Counted from the stretch's first letter, positions 29,548 through 38,151 are shown. The stretch: 64,000 nt of DNA from an uncultured Roseobacter sp. (GCF_947493125.1 NZ_CANLQB010000002.1:248001-312000); one strand, 5' to 3'. Numbers and translations: made by a program. Notes: generated from the letters alone by a model not told the origin.

Positions 29548-30017
29548 GCCGCTGCCGCCCTGACCTTTTTAACCCAGAGCGGCGCGCGCCAACCGATCTC
29601 AAGCACTCGGCTGTGTTCGGTGTTTCCATTCGTCAGTTCGATCTCCAGCGCCTCCTTCGGACGCAAGGGCCCGAGGCGATCCGGCCATTCCACAAGGCAG
29701 ATCGCATGATCGAAGGCCTCGATGAGGCCCAGCTCCTCGATCTCTTCATCTGTTGAGATGCGGTAGAGGTCGCTGTGCCAAAGCGGCCCCTTTCGGGTTT
29801 CATAGGTCTGAACGATAGTGAATGTCGGGGAGGGAATATCTTCAGGTTCGCGCAAAAGCGATTGAATGAGATGGCGTGCGAAATGGGTCTTCCCCGCACC
29901 CACCGGACCGCTCAGCAGGACCGTATCGCCGGGTTGAAGCTGTGCGCCCAGAGCGACGGCAAATGCCGCGGTCGCTTCACCAGTTGCCATGTGGAGTGAG
30001 AATTCGCCCAGGCCCAT
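29544..30017 (-). CDS. tsaE: tRNA threonylcarbamoyladenosine biosynthesis ATPase TsaE
   Basis: TsaE is the ATPase that assists TsaB and TsaD in making t6A37 in ANN-decoding tRNAs. The ATG at 30015-30017 gives 157 residues, the usual family length; the longer open frame upstream runs into the PAS gene and is not needed. Visible are the P-loop SGPVGAGKTHFARHLIQ, SPTFTIVQTYE and the WHSDLYRI segment. It is followed with a 4-bp overlap by amgK. The partner gene tsaD is elsewhere in this window (41043-42140). Confidence 0.94.
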   Translation of the reverse strand: MGLGEFSLHMATGEATAAFAVALGAQLQPGDTVLLSGPVGAGKTHFARHLIQSLLREPEDIPSPTFTIVQTYETRKGPLWHSDLYRISTDEEIEELGLIEAFDHAICLVEWPDRLGPLRPKEALEIELTNGNTEHSRVLEIGWRAPLWVKKVRAAAA

Positions 30018-30066
30018 GCTCCCATGCTTACCGCGCCGGAGAGCCGCCGCAAGAGGGAATGGAGCG

Positions 30067-31617
30067 TCAGGCCGTCCGCCGCATGCGATCGGGTGAATTC
30101 GGAGCGCTATTCTTTGCGTCTTCGCGAACAAAGCGGATGACGGTCGCGCCCGAGGCGATCCGAGAAACTGTGCAGGCCAGGACCGATCCGGTATTCAGCG
30201 TTGCAGGCATATCCCAACTTGTCCGCTCACCGTAGCCGCGCACGAAGTCGGTGAGAGCGGCCCAGCGCGCGCCCGGTTTGCACTGGCGCTTCCACTCCTG
30301 AACTGAATCCGCGATGGTGACATCCACGAAGGAATTGCTCGGGTCGAGCCCCCAAAGTTCGCGATATGCCAAATTGCAGAAGGTCAGAACACCCGTGGAC
30401 GAGAAGACCACCAGCGCTTCATCAAAGGTGTCCATCAGCGATTGGCCAAGCTCCAGCTCCGCCCTGAAGTTTCGGGTTAAAGACACTTCGGCGCTGATGT
30501 CCTCGATCAGGAACGCAATTGCTCCGTCCGGGTGGGGTCGGCCCCGGACGCGGTAGGTTTGCCCGGTCTCCAGCGTCCAGGTTTCCTGATACCGCCCGTC
30601 CGTGGCCGCCGCGATAACCTCCGAGATTTCCTGGCGCCAGGAGTGGTAGTTCTTGGGCTCCGGCATCCGGCGATTTTCCCGCATCCGGTCGAAGAAGGAC
30701 AGCAATGTCGGTCGTCCGCTTAGGAAGTCGGCAGGCAGATCGGTGAGGTCGATCAGCGCCGGATTGAAGAGGGCCAGCTGACCATTCCGGTCAAAAATCG
30801 CGAGGCCGATCGACAGCTGTGCGAAGGTCTTGGCCAGCGTCTGGACGAAATTGCGCTGGGCGACCTCGGATTTCACCACCGCGTTTACGTCCACCGCATG
30901 GAAGATTGTGATGTCACCCACCGTGACCGCATTGACGTCATACCAGTCTTTCTTGCCATCAATAGCAGATTTGGTTGAGACCCGCTGACGTCCGGTCTTT
31001 TCGTTCAGGGTATCGGCTACTTCGAACACCGGGCTTGTGGGTTGTGGCGCGGTGTTATGCAGGCGTGTGTAGAGGTCCTCATAAGCTGCGTTGTGCCAGG
31101 TCACCTTACCGGCGGAGTCCACTTGCCACACCGCATGGGGCGTCGTGTCGCTGGCGCGCCGCAGGTCGGCCAATTCGCGATGCAACGCGCGCAGCTTCTG
31201 TGACTGTGCCGCGTTGATCATCCGGTCGTCATCCATATGGATTTGCGTGAACTGACCCCGACTCGTCAATTTCAGCGTTGCGGTGTCCTCCGCATGCCGC
31301 GCTTCAATCGTCAGATCTCCGGGTTGGTTGGGCAGCGGTCGCTCCGGCAAGCCCGGAAACCGGTTCAGCATGCGGTCGCGCCATGTGCTCCAGTCGTCCT
31401 GCCCAGGCACCAGCCTATAGAGCTGCTGAGCGGTTTCAGAGGCATGATGTAGATCCTCATTGTCGAAGAGGAACGAGATCCCATCTGGCCGACTCTCACC
31501 GCCGGTCTCGGGCGTTGCTGGGGGCGTCGCGATTGCGGTTCGGGAAACCCAGAACAGGGCCGCGCCCGTGCAGAGCGCAGCAGCAGCAACAACAGCCGCT
31601 ATGTCCCAAATCGGCAT
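30067..31617 (-). CDS. Membrane-anchored PAS domain protein without kinase domain
   Basis: A 516-residue protein with one N-terminal membrane segment (about residues 5-25), an acidic and proline-rich linker, and two to three PAS-type sensor domains. These are visible at ADTTPHAVWQVDSAGKVTWHNAAYEDLY-like sequence near 155-185, AQLSIGLAIFDRNGQLALFNPALIDL near 265-290 and FDEALVVFSSTGVLTFCNLAYREL near 395-418. No H-box, ATPase or GGDEF/EAL domain follows and the end is short and basic. It sits between regB and tsaE on the same strand. A sensory or scaffolding role is likely. Ligand and partner are unknown. Confidence 0.8.
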   Translation of the reverse strand: MPIWDIAAVVAAAALCTGAALFWVSRTAIATPPATPETGGESRPDGISFLFDNEDLHHASETAQQLYRLVPGQDDWSTWRDRMLNRFPGLPERPLPNQPGDLTIEARHAEDTATLKLTSRGQFTQIHMDDDRMINAAQSQKLRALHRELADLRRASDTTPHAVWQVDSAGKVTWHNAAYEDLYTRLHNTAPQPTSPVFEVADTLNEKTGRQRVSTKSAIDGKKDWYDVNAVTVGDITIFHAVDVNAVVKSEVAQRNFVQTLAKTFAQLSIGLAIFDRNGQLALFNPALIDLTDLPADFLSGRPTLLSFFDRMRENRRMPEPKNYHSWRQEISEVIAAATDGRYQETWTLETGQTYRVRGRPHPDGAIAFLIEDISAEVSLTRNFRAELELGQSLMDTFDEALVVFSSTGVLTFCNLAYRELWGLDPSNSFVDVTIADSVQEWKRQCKPGARWAALTDFVRGYGERTSWDMPATLNTGSVLACTVSRIASGATVIRFVREDAKNSAPNSPDRMRRTA

Positions 31618-31700
31618 AAGCCTACGGATCCCTATTGCAGAAGAAGATCCAATTACTATCCGCGTGGGGTGGTTAATGGCCGGTTAACGGTCCGCTCATG

Positions 31701-33089
31701 TCAAGCCGTGATGGGGCGATTCTCGCCTAAAACGCGCGTGTTTTCAGCGGTTTTTGCATCAAGTCGCTCTCTGGCCCAGGTCACCTGCACAATTGCTCCA
31801 AGATCGGTGTGTGCGGTCTCATCAGATGTCGTAGGGTCGCGCCCATTGGCAAAGCGCAGTTCGGCACCGGAGCGTTCAAGTAGTGTTTTCGCAATGAAAA
31901 GACCCAAACCCATGCCCTCGTACCCAGGCCGCAACCCACGCCCGGGGGCGTCGGGGCGGCGGCGCATGAACGGATCGCCGATCCGTCCCAACAGGTGCGG
32001 CGGAAAGCCGCGCCCGTCATCCATGATCCTCAAGGAGATTTCGCGGTCCGTCCAGCCCGCTTCGATCCAGACCTCCTCTTCCGCGAAATCGACGGCATTC
32101 TGAATCAGGTTGCGCAGCCCGTGTATGATCTCTGGTTTGCGCAGGATGGCCGGCTGTTGCTGTGGGTTTTCCAAGTGATGGAAATGCACAGTTTTGCCCC
32201 GGCCCATGTGTGGCTCTGCTGCTTCTTCCACGACCGCCATCAGTGGTGCCTGACGCATGTGCAGATCGTCTTTTCCGGCGCGTCCCATGTCACGCAGAAT
32301 GTCGCGGCATCTGTCGGCCTGCTCTCGGATCAGCGCGGCGTCTTCGCGCAATTCCGGCCGGTCATCCAATTCTTCGATCAGCTCTCCACTGGCCAGCTTG
32401 ATGGTCGCAAGCGGCGTCCCCAGCTCATGGGCCGCCGCTGCGACCACGCCCCCGAGGTCGGTCAGCTTCTGCTCGCGCGCCAAGGCCATCTGCGTTGCCG
32501 CCAGCGCATCGGACATCGAATGTATCTCCGACGTCACCCGCACCGAATAGGCACTGATAAAGACAATCGCGATGATCAGCGCGATCCAGTTTCCGAAAAC
32601 AAACAGTTGCGGAAATTCCAGGATCAGCCCGTGTTCGGTCTGCAGCGGCAGATGGAACTGCGACAGGATCGACACCATAAGAATCGCCGTGCTGCCCAGC
32701 AACACAGTCGACCTCAGCGTCAGCACTGCAGCCGAAATCGTCACGGGCCCGAGCATCAGTAGCGCGAAAGGGTTATGTAGCCCCCCTGTCAGGAAGAGAA
32801 GAAAACTGAGTTGCAGAAGGTCGAACAGGACCATCAACATGTTTTCGACTTCGCTGAGACGCTTGTTCTCCGGAAAGACGAAAATGGCTACGAGGTTTGC
32901 AATGACCGACGCACCGATGACGAGATAGCATAGGCCAATTTCGAGTTTCAGCCCATACCAATGTTGCGCCACGGTGATCGCTGCAAGCTGGCCTGCAATG
33001 GCAAACCAACGCAACAGGATCATCGTTCGTAGCCGGATCCAGTTGGCGCGCTTGTGACCGCTGAAAGGTCTGACGGTGCTGTCGGCCAT
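31701..33089 (-). CDS. regB: Redox sensor histidine kinase RegB (PrrB)
   Basis: The membrane kinase of the global redox control system RegBA. From ATG 33089 (GGTGAG ribosome site) it has 462 residues. There are about six membrane helices, and the quinone-sensing heptapeptide GGLHNPF is at 102-108. The H-box AAAAHELGTPLATIK has the phosphorylated His near 221, and the redox-active Cys in QADRCRDILRDMGRAGKDDLHM is near 261. ATP-binding boxes DDGRGFPPHL and GMGLGLFIAKTLLERSG follow. All landmarks of Rhodobacter RegB are present. It is divergent from senC and regA. Confidence 0.96.
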   Translation of the reverse strand: MADSTVRPFSGHKRANWIRLRTMILLRWFAIAGQLAAITVAQHWYGLKLEIGLCYLVIGASVIANLVAIFVFPENKRLSEVENMLMVLFDLLQLSFLLFLTGGLHNPFALLMLGPVTISAAVLTLRSTVLLGSTAILMVSILSQFHLPLQTEHGLILEFPQLFVFGNWIALIIAIVFISAYSVRVTSEIHSMSDALAATQMALAREQKLTDLGGVVAAAAHELGTPLATIKLASGELIEELDDRPELREDAALIREQADRCRDILRDMGRAGKDDLHMRQAPLMAVVEEAAEPHMGRGKTVHFHHLENPQQQPAILRKPEIIHGLRNLIQNAVDFAEEEVWIEAGWTDREISLRIMDDGRGFPPHLLGRIGDPFMRRRPDAPGRGLRPGYEGMGLGLFIAKTLLERSGAELRFANGRDPTTSDETAHTDLGAIVQVTWARERLDAKTAENTRVLGENRPITA

Positions 33090-33119
33090 CGGGCTCACCA
33101 CATATTGAGTTGCACAGAT

Positions 33120-33143
33120 GTCGCAGGACGGTAGGACTGCGAC
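33120..33143. promoter_or_regulatory. Dyad in the regB/senC divergent promoter region
   Basis: A perfect inverted repeat GTCGCAG-N10-CTGCGAC centred between the divergent regB and senC starts, which are 96 bp apart. RegA/PrrA sites in Rhodobacter are built from GCGnC and GnCGC half-sites, and these arms contain such half-sites, though in the opposite order to the usual consensus. It may be an autoregulatory site; the binding protein is inferred, not shown. Confidence 0.5.
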
Positions 33144-33185
33144 GTGATAAAACCAGCCTATCCGAAATCAGGAGACGCGACACCC

Positions 33186-33803
33186 ATGCGCTATATCGCA
33201 CCCCTCGCCGCCATCGCTATCGTGGGTCTTCTTGGGGGGATCTGGTTTGCGACCCAATCGCCTCAAACCGCTGGCGATTTTGCACAATGCAGCGCCAGCC
33301 AGGTGGCAGGTGGCGCGGCCAGCATCGGCGGACCCTTTGAACTGGTGAATGCAGAAGGTCAGACCGTCACCGATGAGGACGTGATCACCGAACCGACGTT
33401 GATCTACTTCGGCTATACCTTCTGCCCCGACGTTTGTCCCATTGATGCCGCGCGTAATGCTGTCGCCGTCGATATTCTGGCAGAGCGCAATATTTTCACA
33501 ACGCCGGTCTTCATTTCCATCGACCCGAAGCGGGACACGCCTGATGTAGTCGGAGATTTCGCCGCGAATCTGCATGAGCGGATGATCGGCCTAACCGGTT
33601 CACCCGAGCAGGTGAAAGCTGCGAGCGAGGCGTACCGAACTTACTACAAGGCGCATGACAGTGGCGATGACTTTTACCTCGTGGATCATTCGACCTTCAG
33701 TTACCTCGTGCTGCCCGAACAGGGCTTTGTCGAATTCTTCCGCCGCGAAGCGACCGCACAGGAGATAGCGGATACGGTGGCCTGTTTCGTCGAAAACGCC
33801 TGA
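33186..33803 (+). CDS. senC: SCO1/SenC family copper protein (PrrC)
   Basis: SenC/PrrC proteins are membrane-anchored thioredoxin-fold copper carriers needed for cytochrome oxidase assembly, and in Rhodobacter they link oxidase flux to RegB. ATG 33186 has an AGGAG site 8-10 bp upstream and gives 205 residues. An N-terminal anchor (residues 3-20) is followed by the CxxxC copper motif FCPDVCP (C80, C84), and the distal His ligand lies in LVDHSTFSYLV. It is divergent from regB and followed by regA after 86 bp. Confidence 0.94.
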   Translation: MRYIAPLAAIAIVGLLGGIWFATQSPQTAGDFAQCSASQVAGGAASIGGPFELVNAEGQTVTDEDVITEPTLIYFGYTFCPDVCPIDAARNAVAVDILAERNIFTTPVFISIDPKRDTPDVVGDFAANLHERMIGLTGSPEQVKAASEAYRTYYKAHDSGDDFYLVDHSTFSYLVLPEQGFVEFFRREATAQEIADTVACFVENA

Positions 33804-33889
33804 CGCGCAAACTGTCGCAGCGTTTGACGACCGCACTGCCCTGCCACATATAGGTCAGGCATACGGACGATCTGCAAGAAAGGCGCGCC

Positions 33890-34444
33890 ATGCAAGATGC
33901 TGTGCAACTCAATCCTGATGATGACAACAGTTTGCTTCTGGTCGATGATGACGAGCCCTTTTTGCGCCGGCTCGCCAAGGCAATGGAGAAGCGTGGATTT
34001 TCTGTTGAAACGGCTGACTCGGTAGCGGCGGGGACGGCAATTGCAACCGCGCGGCCTCCAGCCTACGCAGTTGTGGATCTGCGCTTGGAGGATGGAAATG
34101 GCCTCGATGTCGTCGAAGTCCTGAGGGAAAAGCGCTCTGATGTCCGTGTGGTCGTGCTCACCGGATATGGAGCCATTGCAACGGCGGTTGCGGCAGTGAA
34201 GATCGGCGCAACCGATTATCTCTCCAAGCCCGCGGATGCTGCGGACATCGTCAACGCATTGCTGGCGAGGGGCGATGATCTTCCACCGCCACCTGAGAAC
34301 CCCATGAGCGCGGACCGGGTGCGCTGGGAACATATCCAGCGTGTTTTTGAGCTCTGTGACCGCAACGTCAGCGAGACCGCGCGCCGGCTCAATATGCACC
34401 GTCGGACCTTGCAGCGCATTCTTGCCAAACGCTCCCCCAGATAG
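33890..34444 (+). CDS. regA: Redox response regulator RegA (PrrA)
   Basis: The DNA-binding partner of RegB, controlling photosynthesis, respiration, carbon and nitrogen genes in relatives. The 184-residue protein has a receiver domain with the acidic pocket LVDDDEPF, phospho-acceptor Asp63 in VVDLRLEDG and Lys in YLSKPAD. A proline linker (PPPPEN) leads to a Fis-type helix-turn-helix ending NVSETARRLNMHRRTLQRIL. The C-terminus is almost invariant in RegA proteins. An AAAGG ribosome site precedes the ATG. A long inverted repeat follows the stop. Confidence 0.97.
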   Translation: MQDAVQLNPDDDNSLLLVDDDEPFLRRLAKAMEKRGFSVETADSVAAGTAIATARPPAYAVVDLRLEDGNGLDVVEVLREKRSDVRVVVLTGYGAIATAVAAVKIGATDYLSKPADAADIVNALLARGDDLPPPPENPMSADRVRWEHIQRVFELCDRNVSETARRLNMHRRTLQRILAKRSPR

Positions 34445-34456
34445 CCGTATGGGAGG

Positions 34457-34531
34457 GGTGGCCTGAAAGCCCACCCCACCTGCCAGTTCCAACCCGTCAC
34501 GTTGGCAGGTACGGTGGGCTTTCAGGCCACC
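34457..34531. repeat. Long inverted repeat between convergent regA and GNAT gene
   Basis: Two 29-bp arms (34457-34485 and 34503-34531) that are reverse complements except at two positions, separated by a 17-nt loop. Each arm also contains a small imperfect hairpin (GGTGG...CCACC). It begins 13 bp after the regA stop and ends 7 bp before the end of the GNAT gene. No T run follows on either strand. It could act as a bidirectional terminator or RNA-stabilising hairpin, or be a small palindromic repeat element. Confidence 0.8.
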
Positions 34532-34537
34532 GCCCTG

Positions 34538-35023
34538 TCAGAGATCATAGCGTTTGCTGATCTTGTCGACACGCTGTCCATTCGCGAGCATCACTCCTTG
34601 ATCAAAGCGCCAATCCCGAAAACCGCGACTTTGATAATATGTCAGCCCGCCCTCATTGTCTGTGCGGATAGTCGCATTGATCCAGCGATGTCGAAGCGCC
34701 TTAGCCGCTTTCGCGGTGACATCGAATAGTGCTGATCCAATGCCAAGCCCGGTTTGGCCGACCTGAACGAAAGTTGCGATGTCGACGGCCTCCATCGGCA
34801 GGTCTGGATTGGGCGCGATCCACTGAAAACCCACTACAGCTTCATGCCCATTGACCGCTACATGCCATGCGGACTGATCCTCATCGGTGGCCATCCAGTC
34901 CTGGATATCACTGCCCGTCACCACTCTGGTCAGTGCCGTGGTGCCTCCGATCTCGATAATCTCGTTCAAGAGCCGCGCCATCGAGTTGCTGTCGAGCGCC
35001 ATGGCTTGCCTGACGTCGATCAC
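34538..35023 (-). CDS. GNAT family N-acetyltransferase
   Basis: A 161-residue acetyl-CoA-dependent acyltransferase. The cofactor-binding motif A is VGQTGLGIGSALFDVTAKAA near residues 92-111 (QxxGxG type), followed by the β-strand INATIRTDNEGGLTYYQSRGFRD typical of the fold. The resemblance is to small-molecule acetyltransferases; the substrate is unknown. Its ATG overlaps the HD-domain gene stop by 4 bp, so the two form an operon. Confidence 0.86.
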   Translation of the reverse strand: MIDVRQAMALDSNSMARLLNEIIEIGGTTALTRVVTGSDIQDWMATDEDQSAWHVAVNGHEAVVGFQWIAPNPDLPMEAVDIATFVQVGQTGLGIGSALFDVTAKAAKALRHRWINATIRTDNEGGLTYYQSRGFRDWRFDQGVMLANGQRVDKISKRYDL

Positions 35024-35625
35024 CCCATATCCTCCAGCAGAGCCGCGTGCCGGTCGGTAAAGGCGCGGCGTGTCTCGACCGGTGGGCGCAGCACGATACG
35101 CAAGGCGCTTGTGATCTCCGTATCCGGCTTGCCGAAGAACTTGCTGGCCTCGGTCTCCGAGAAGCCCGCAATCTGCGTCGCCTCCATCCAGGCGCTTATC
35201 CGGTCGGCCCTCTTGATCTGTTTCTTGATGTGCTGAGGGATCGCCGCCGGCAGACCGAACCGGATATGAACCGCCGCCGCCAGCCGGTCGTCCAAGGCCT
35301 CGTATCCGGGCCCGACAGCGGCTTTCACTGGCGAGATCATGTCGCCGATCACATATTCCGGTGCATCATGCAGCAGCGCGGCCAAGCGCCATTTTGCGGG
35401 TGCCTTGGGCGCAATCCGACCGAACAGCGTTTCCACCAGAAGTGAATGCTCCGCCACGGAATAGGCGTGATTTCCCGCGGTCTGGCCGTTCCAGCGCGCG
35501 ACAAAGGCTAGCCCATGCGCGATGTCCTCGATCTCGATATCCACAGGTGTGGGATCAAGCAAATCGAGCCTGCGGCCCGACAGCATGCGCTGCCATGCGC
35601 GGGGTGAATGTCTGGCGCTCGTCAT
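35020..35625 (-). CDS. HD-domain phosphohydrolase (YfbR-like)
   Basis: A 201-residue protein from ATG 35625. The HD metal-binding pattern is visible as HSLLVETLFG, LLHDAPEYVIGDM and the later Asp in KRADRISAWMEATQ. YfbR-like enzymes dephosphorylate deoxynucleoside monophosphates; whether that holds here is inferred from fold only. The frame is open a further 33 codons upstream, but those residues look non-coding. It is divergent from ahcY across 341 bp. Confidence 0.86.
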   Translation of the reverse strand: MTSARHSPRAWQRMLSGRRLDLLDPTPVDIEIEDIAHGLAFVARWNGQTAGNHAYSVAEHSLLVETLFGRIAPKAPAKWRLAALLHDAPEYVIGDMISPVKAAVGPGYEALDDRLAAAVHIRFGLPAAIPQHIKKQIKRADRISAWMEATQIAGFSETEASKFFGKPDTEITSALRIVLRPPVETRRAFTDRHAALLEDMG

Positions 35626-35966
35626 GCGCTTGTTTTGAAGGGCGTGCCCGGAATGGGCAAGACCGACCTCGAAAAAACCGCGGTTTGCGCGCCGGTCGGA
35701 GAGTTTTCCCGCTTTGAGTGGCAAAAGTCTATACCTGGCGATTTCGCACTGTCATCTGCGCCAGACCAAGTATGACGCGAGGGGTAAGGAGCCATTGCCA
35801 CCGCAATTGCGCTCCGTAAGAGATCACCCATGCCGCTACCGGAGAAAGTAAATGGGTCATTTTCCAAGGAAAATACGGGGGATTGCTGGCTTCTGGTCGG
35901 AGTGATATGCCCGCGTCAAACCAATAATTGAATGCACCGCACTCCCCGGTTGAAGAGGATCTTCTG
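35626..35966 (+). promoter_or_regulatory. Leader region of ahcY, function not resolved
   Basis: A 341-bp non-coding stretch between divergent genes. It holds several dyads: AAACCGCGGTTT framed by CCGACC...GGTCGG in the left third, a hairpin GGAGC-ATTGC-CACC-GCAAT-GCTCC in the middle, and ATTTTCC-AA-GGAAAAT at 35859-35874. An AAGAGGA ribosome site precedes ahcY. I looked for the SAH-riboswitch core and did not find it. The ahcY promoter must lie here, but I cannot mark it. Confidence 0.4.
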
Positions 35967-37355
35967 ATGGCCAAAGACTACATTGTAAAAGACATCGCCC
36001 TTGCAGATTACGGTCGCAAGGAGCTTGAGATTGCCGAAACCGAAATGCCGGGGCTGATGGCGCTGCGCGACGAGTATGGCGAGAGCAAGCCGCTCAAAGG
36101 CGCGCGGATCGTAGGCTCGCTGCACATGACGATCCAGACTGCGGTGCTGATCGAGACGCTGGTTGCGCTGGGTGCGGACGTGCGCTGGGCCTCCTGCAAT
36201 ATCTTCTCCACGCAAGACCACGCGGCGGCGGCGATTGCCGCTGGTGGCACGCCGGTCTTTGCGATCAAGGGCCAGTCGCTGGAGGAACATTGGGACTATC
36301 TCGACAAATCCTTCATGTTTAAGGACGGCCCCAACCTGATCCTCGACGATGGCGGCGATGCGACGCTCTATGTCCTGCTCGGTGCGCGTGCGGAGGCGGG
36401 GGAAGAGATCATCCCGGTGCCGACCTCGGAAGAGGAAACCGTGATCAAGGCGCAGATCCAGAAGCGCATGGCCGAGTCACCAGGCTGGTTCACCAAGACC
36501 CGTGATCAGATCGTCGGCGTCTCTGAGGAAACAACCACCGGCGTGCACCGGCTTTACGATCTGGTGAAACAAGGCCAGTTGCCCTTCCCCGCGATTAACG
36601 TGAACGACTCGGTCACCAAGTCGAAGTTCGACAACAAGTACGGCTGTAAGGAGTCTCTGGTCGACGGTATCCGCCGCGCCACCGACACCATGATGGCGGG
36701 CAAGGTCGCGGTTGTCATGGGCTACGGCGATGTGGGCAAAGGCTCGGCCGCCTCGCTGCGCGGTGCAGGTGCGCGCGTGAAGATCACCGAAATTGACCCG
36801 ATCTGCGCGCTGCAAGCGGCGATGGACGGTTTCGAGGTCGTGCTGCTCGAAGATGTGGTCGACACCGCGGACATCTTCATCACGACAACGGGCAACAAAG
36901 ACGTGATCCGCATCGAGCACATGCGCGAGATGAAAGACATGGCCATCGTCGGCAACATCGGCCACTTCGACAACGAGATCCAGGTCGCCGCGCTCAAGAA
37001 CCACAAGTGGACGAACATCAAAGAACAGGTGGACATGATCGAGATGCCGAATGGCAATCGCCTGATCCTGCTCTCCGAAGGCCGCCTGCTGAACCTGGGC
37101 AACGCCACGGGCCACCCGTCCTTCGTGATGTCGGCTTCCTTCACCAATCAAGTGCTGGCGCAGATCGAGCTCTGGACCAAGGGCGACGACTACAGAAATG
37201 ACGTGTACATTCTGCCCAAGCATCTCGATGAGAAAGTCGCGCGTCTGCATCTCGACCGGATCGGCGTAAAACTCAGCACGCTGGACGCGGATCAAGCGGC
37301 CTACATCGGTGTCGCACCCGAGGGTCCGTTCAAGCCAGAGCACTACCGCTACTGA
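35967..37355 (+). CDS. ahcY: Adenosylhomocysteinase
   Basis: Splits S-adenosylhomocysteine into adenosine and homocysteine and so relieves product inhibition of methyltransferases; NAD+ is bound. From ATG 35967 it has 462 residues, including the insertion of about 40 residues found in proteobacterial and eukaryotic forms. Seen are [13 protein letters not shown], the segment [14 protein letters not shown], the NAD fold [18 protein letters not shown], and the C-terminal ending [10 protein letters not shown] with its conserved Lys and Tyr. Codon use is strongly biased, as expected for a highly expressed gene. A strong terminator follows. Confidence 0.97.
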   Translation: MAKDYIVKDIALADYGRKELEIAETEMPGLMALRDEYGESKPLKGARIVGSLHMTIQTAVLIETLVALGADVRWASCNIFSTQDHAAAAIAAGGTPVFAIKGQSLEEHWDYLDKSFMFKDGPNLILDDGGDATLYVLLGARAEAGEEIIPVPTSEEETVIKAQIQKRMAESPGWFTKTRDQIVGVSEETTTGVHRLYDLVKQGQLPFPAINVNDSVTKSKFDNKYGCKESLVDGIRRATDTMMAGKVAVVMGYGDVGKGSAASLRGAGARVKITEIDPICALQAAMDGFEVVLLEDVVDTADIFITTTGNKDVIRIEHMREMKDMAIVGNIGHFDNEIQVAALKNHKWTNIKEQVDMIEMPNGNRLILLSEGRLLNLGNATGHPSFVMSASFTNQVLAQIELWTKGDDYRNDVYILPKHLDEKVARLHLDRIGVKLSTLDADQAAYIGVAPEGPFKPEHYRY

Positions 37356-37380
37356 TCCGAAACCAGTGAAAACGCACAAC

Positions 37381-37414
37381 ACGGCGCGACCGTTCCAGCG
37401 GTCGCGCCGTTTTT
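37381..37414 (+). terminator. Rho-independent terminator of ahcY
   Basis: A perfect 12-bp stem (ACGGCGCGACCG / CGGTCGCGCCGT) with a 6-nt loop, followed directly by a T run. It starts 25 bp after the ahcY stop. Confidence 0.93.
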
Positions 37415-37521
37415 CGTACCAGACGCCAATTTTTTGAAATTCCACGCTTTTCTGTTGATTTCCGGGAACGGAATCGCTGCCGGTGAGGTTGCCTCGATGT
37501 AAGCAATTTATGGAGGCTAAG

Positions 37522-38151
37522 ATGACACACCTGAAAGCAACCGTTGCAATTCTTGCGCTGACCGCTGGCACCGCATTCGCAGGCACCAGCGTCTCGACCG
37601 AGGCCGAGGTCAAAGCGGAAACCTCGCTGGAAACAGCCGCGGACGAGACCAAAGAGTTCGCCAATGACGCCGCTCAGGCAACCGAGAACGCTGCCGAAGC
37701 GACAGTTGACGCTGCATCCGATGCAGCCGCCGCTGTTGAGGACACCGCCAAGGATGCGGCCTCGGCCACAGCGGAGACCGTGAATGACGCGGCTGAGTAT
37801 ACCGAAGATGCCCTGCAAGCGGATGCGTCGGTCGATGCCGAGATGTCTACGATGGTCGTGGGTGACCTGATCGGCAAGGACGTGGCCGAAGCCAACGGCG
37901 AAGTCGTGGGCGAGATCGACTACATCGTGCGTGACGGCGACGATCTGGCCGCTGTCATCGGCATCGGCGGTTTCCTGGGCCTGGGTGAATACACCGTGGC
38001 AATCCCGCTCAACGAATTCGACATGAGCGCCGAGGAGGACATGCTGATGCTGTCGAACTGGACCGAAACCGAGCTCGAAGCGCAGCCGGAATTTGACGAG
38101 ACAAACGTCGAAGGTCTACCCGAAGATATGCCGATCGACCAGTTGTCCTAA
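37522..38151 (+). CDS. Exported PRC-barrel domain protein with Ala-rich helical linker
   Basis: ATG 37522, with a GGAGG ribosome site, gives 209 residues. A signal peptide (MTHLKATVAILALTAGTAFA) leads to a long Ala/Glu/Asp-rich region (about residues 25-100) with repeated DAA, TENAAEAT-like units, probably a long amphipathic helix. The C-terminal PRC-barrel (about 110-190) shows VGDLIGKDVAEANGEVVGEIDYIV and VAIPLNEFDM. PRC barrels occur in ribosome, photosynthetic and envelope proteins. The exported form here may be a stress or envelope protein; the exact role is unknown. Confidence 0.85.
   Translation: MTHLKATVAILALTAGTAFAGTSVSTEAEVKAETSLETAADETKEFANDAAQATENAAEATVDAASDAAAAVEDTAKDAASATAETVNDAAEYTEDALQADASVDAEMSTMVVGDLIGKDVAEANGEVVGEIDYIVRDGDDLAAVIGIGGFLGLGEYTVAIPLNEFDMSAEEDMLMLSNWTETELEAQPEFDETNVEGLPEDMPIDQLS

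Noticed and set aside
35626-35966. SAH riboswitch before ahcY
   Set aside because: The conserved core was looked for and not found; only generic dyads are present.
36477-37664. 395-codon minus-strand open frame opposite ahcY and its terminator
   Set aside because: Runs through a strong terminator hairpin and antisense to a highly conserved gene.
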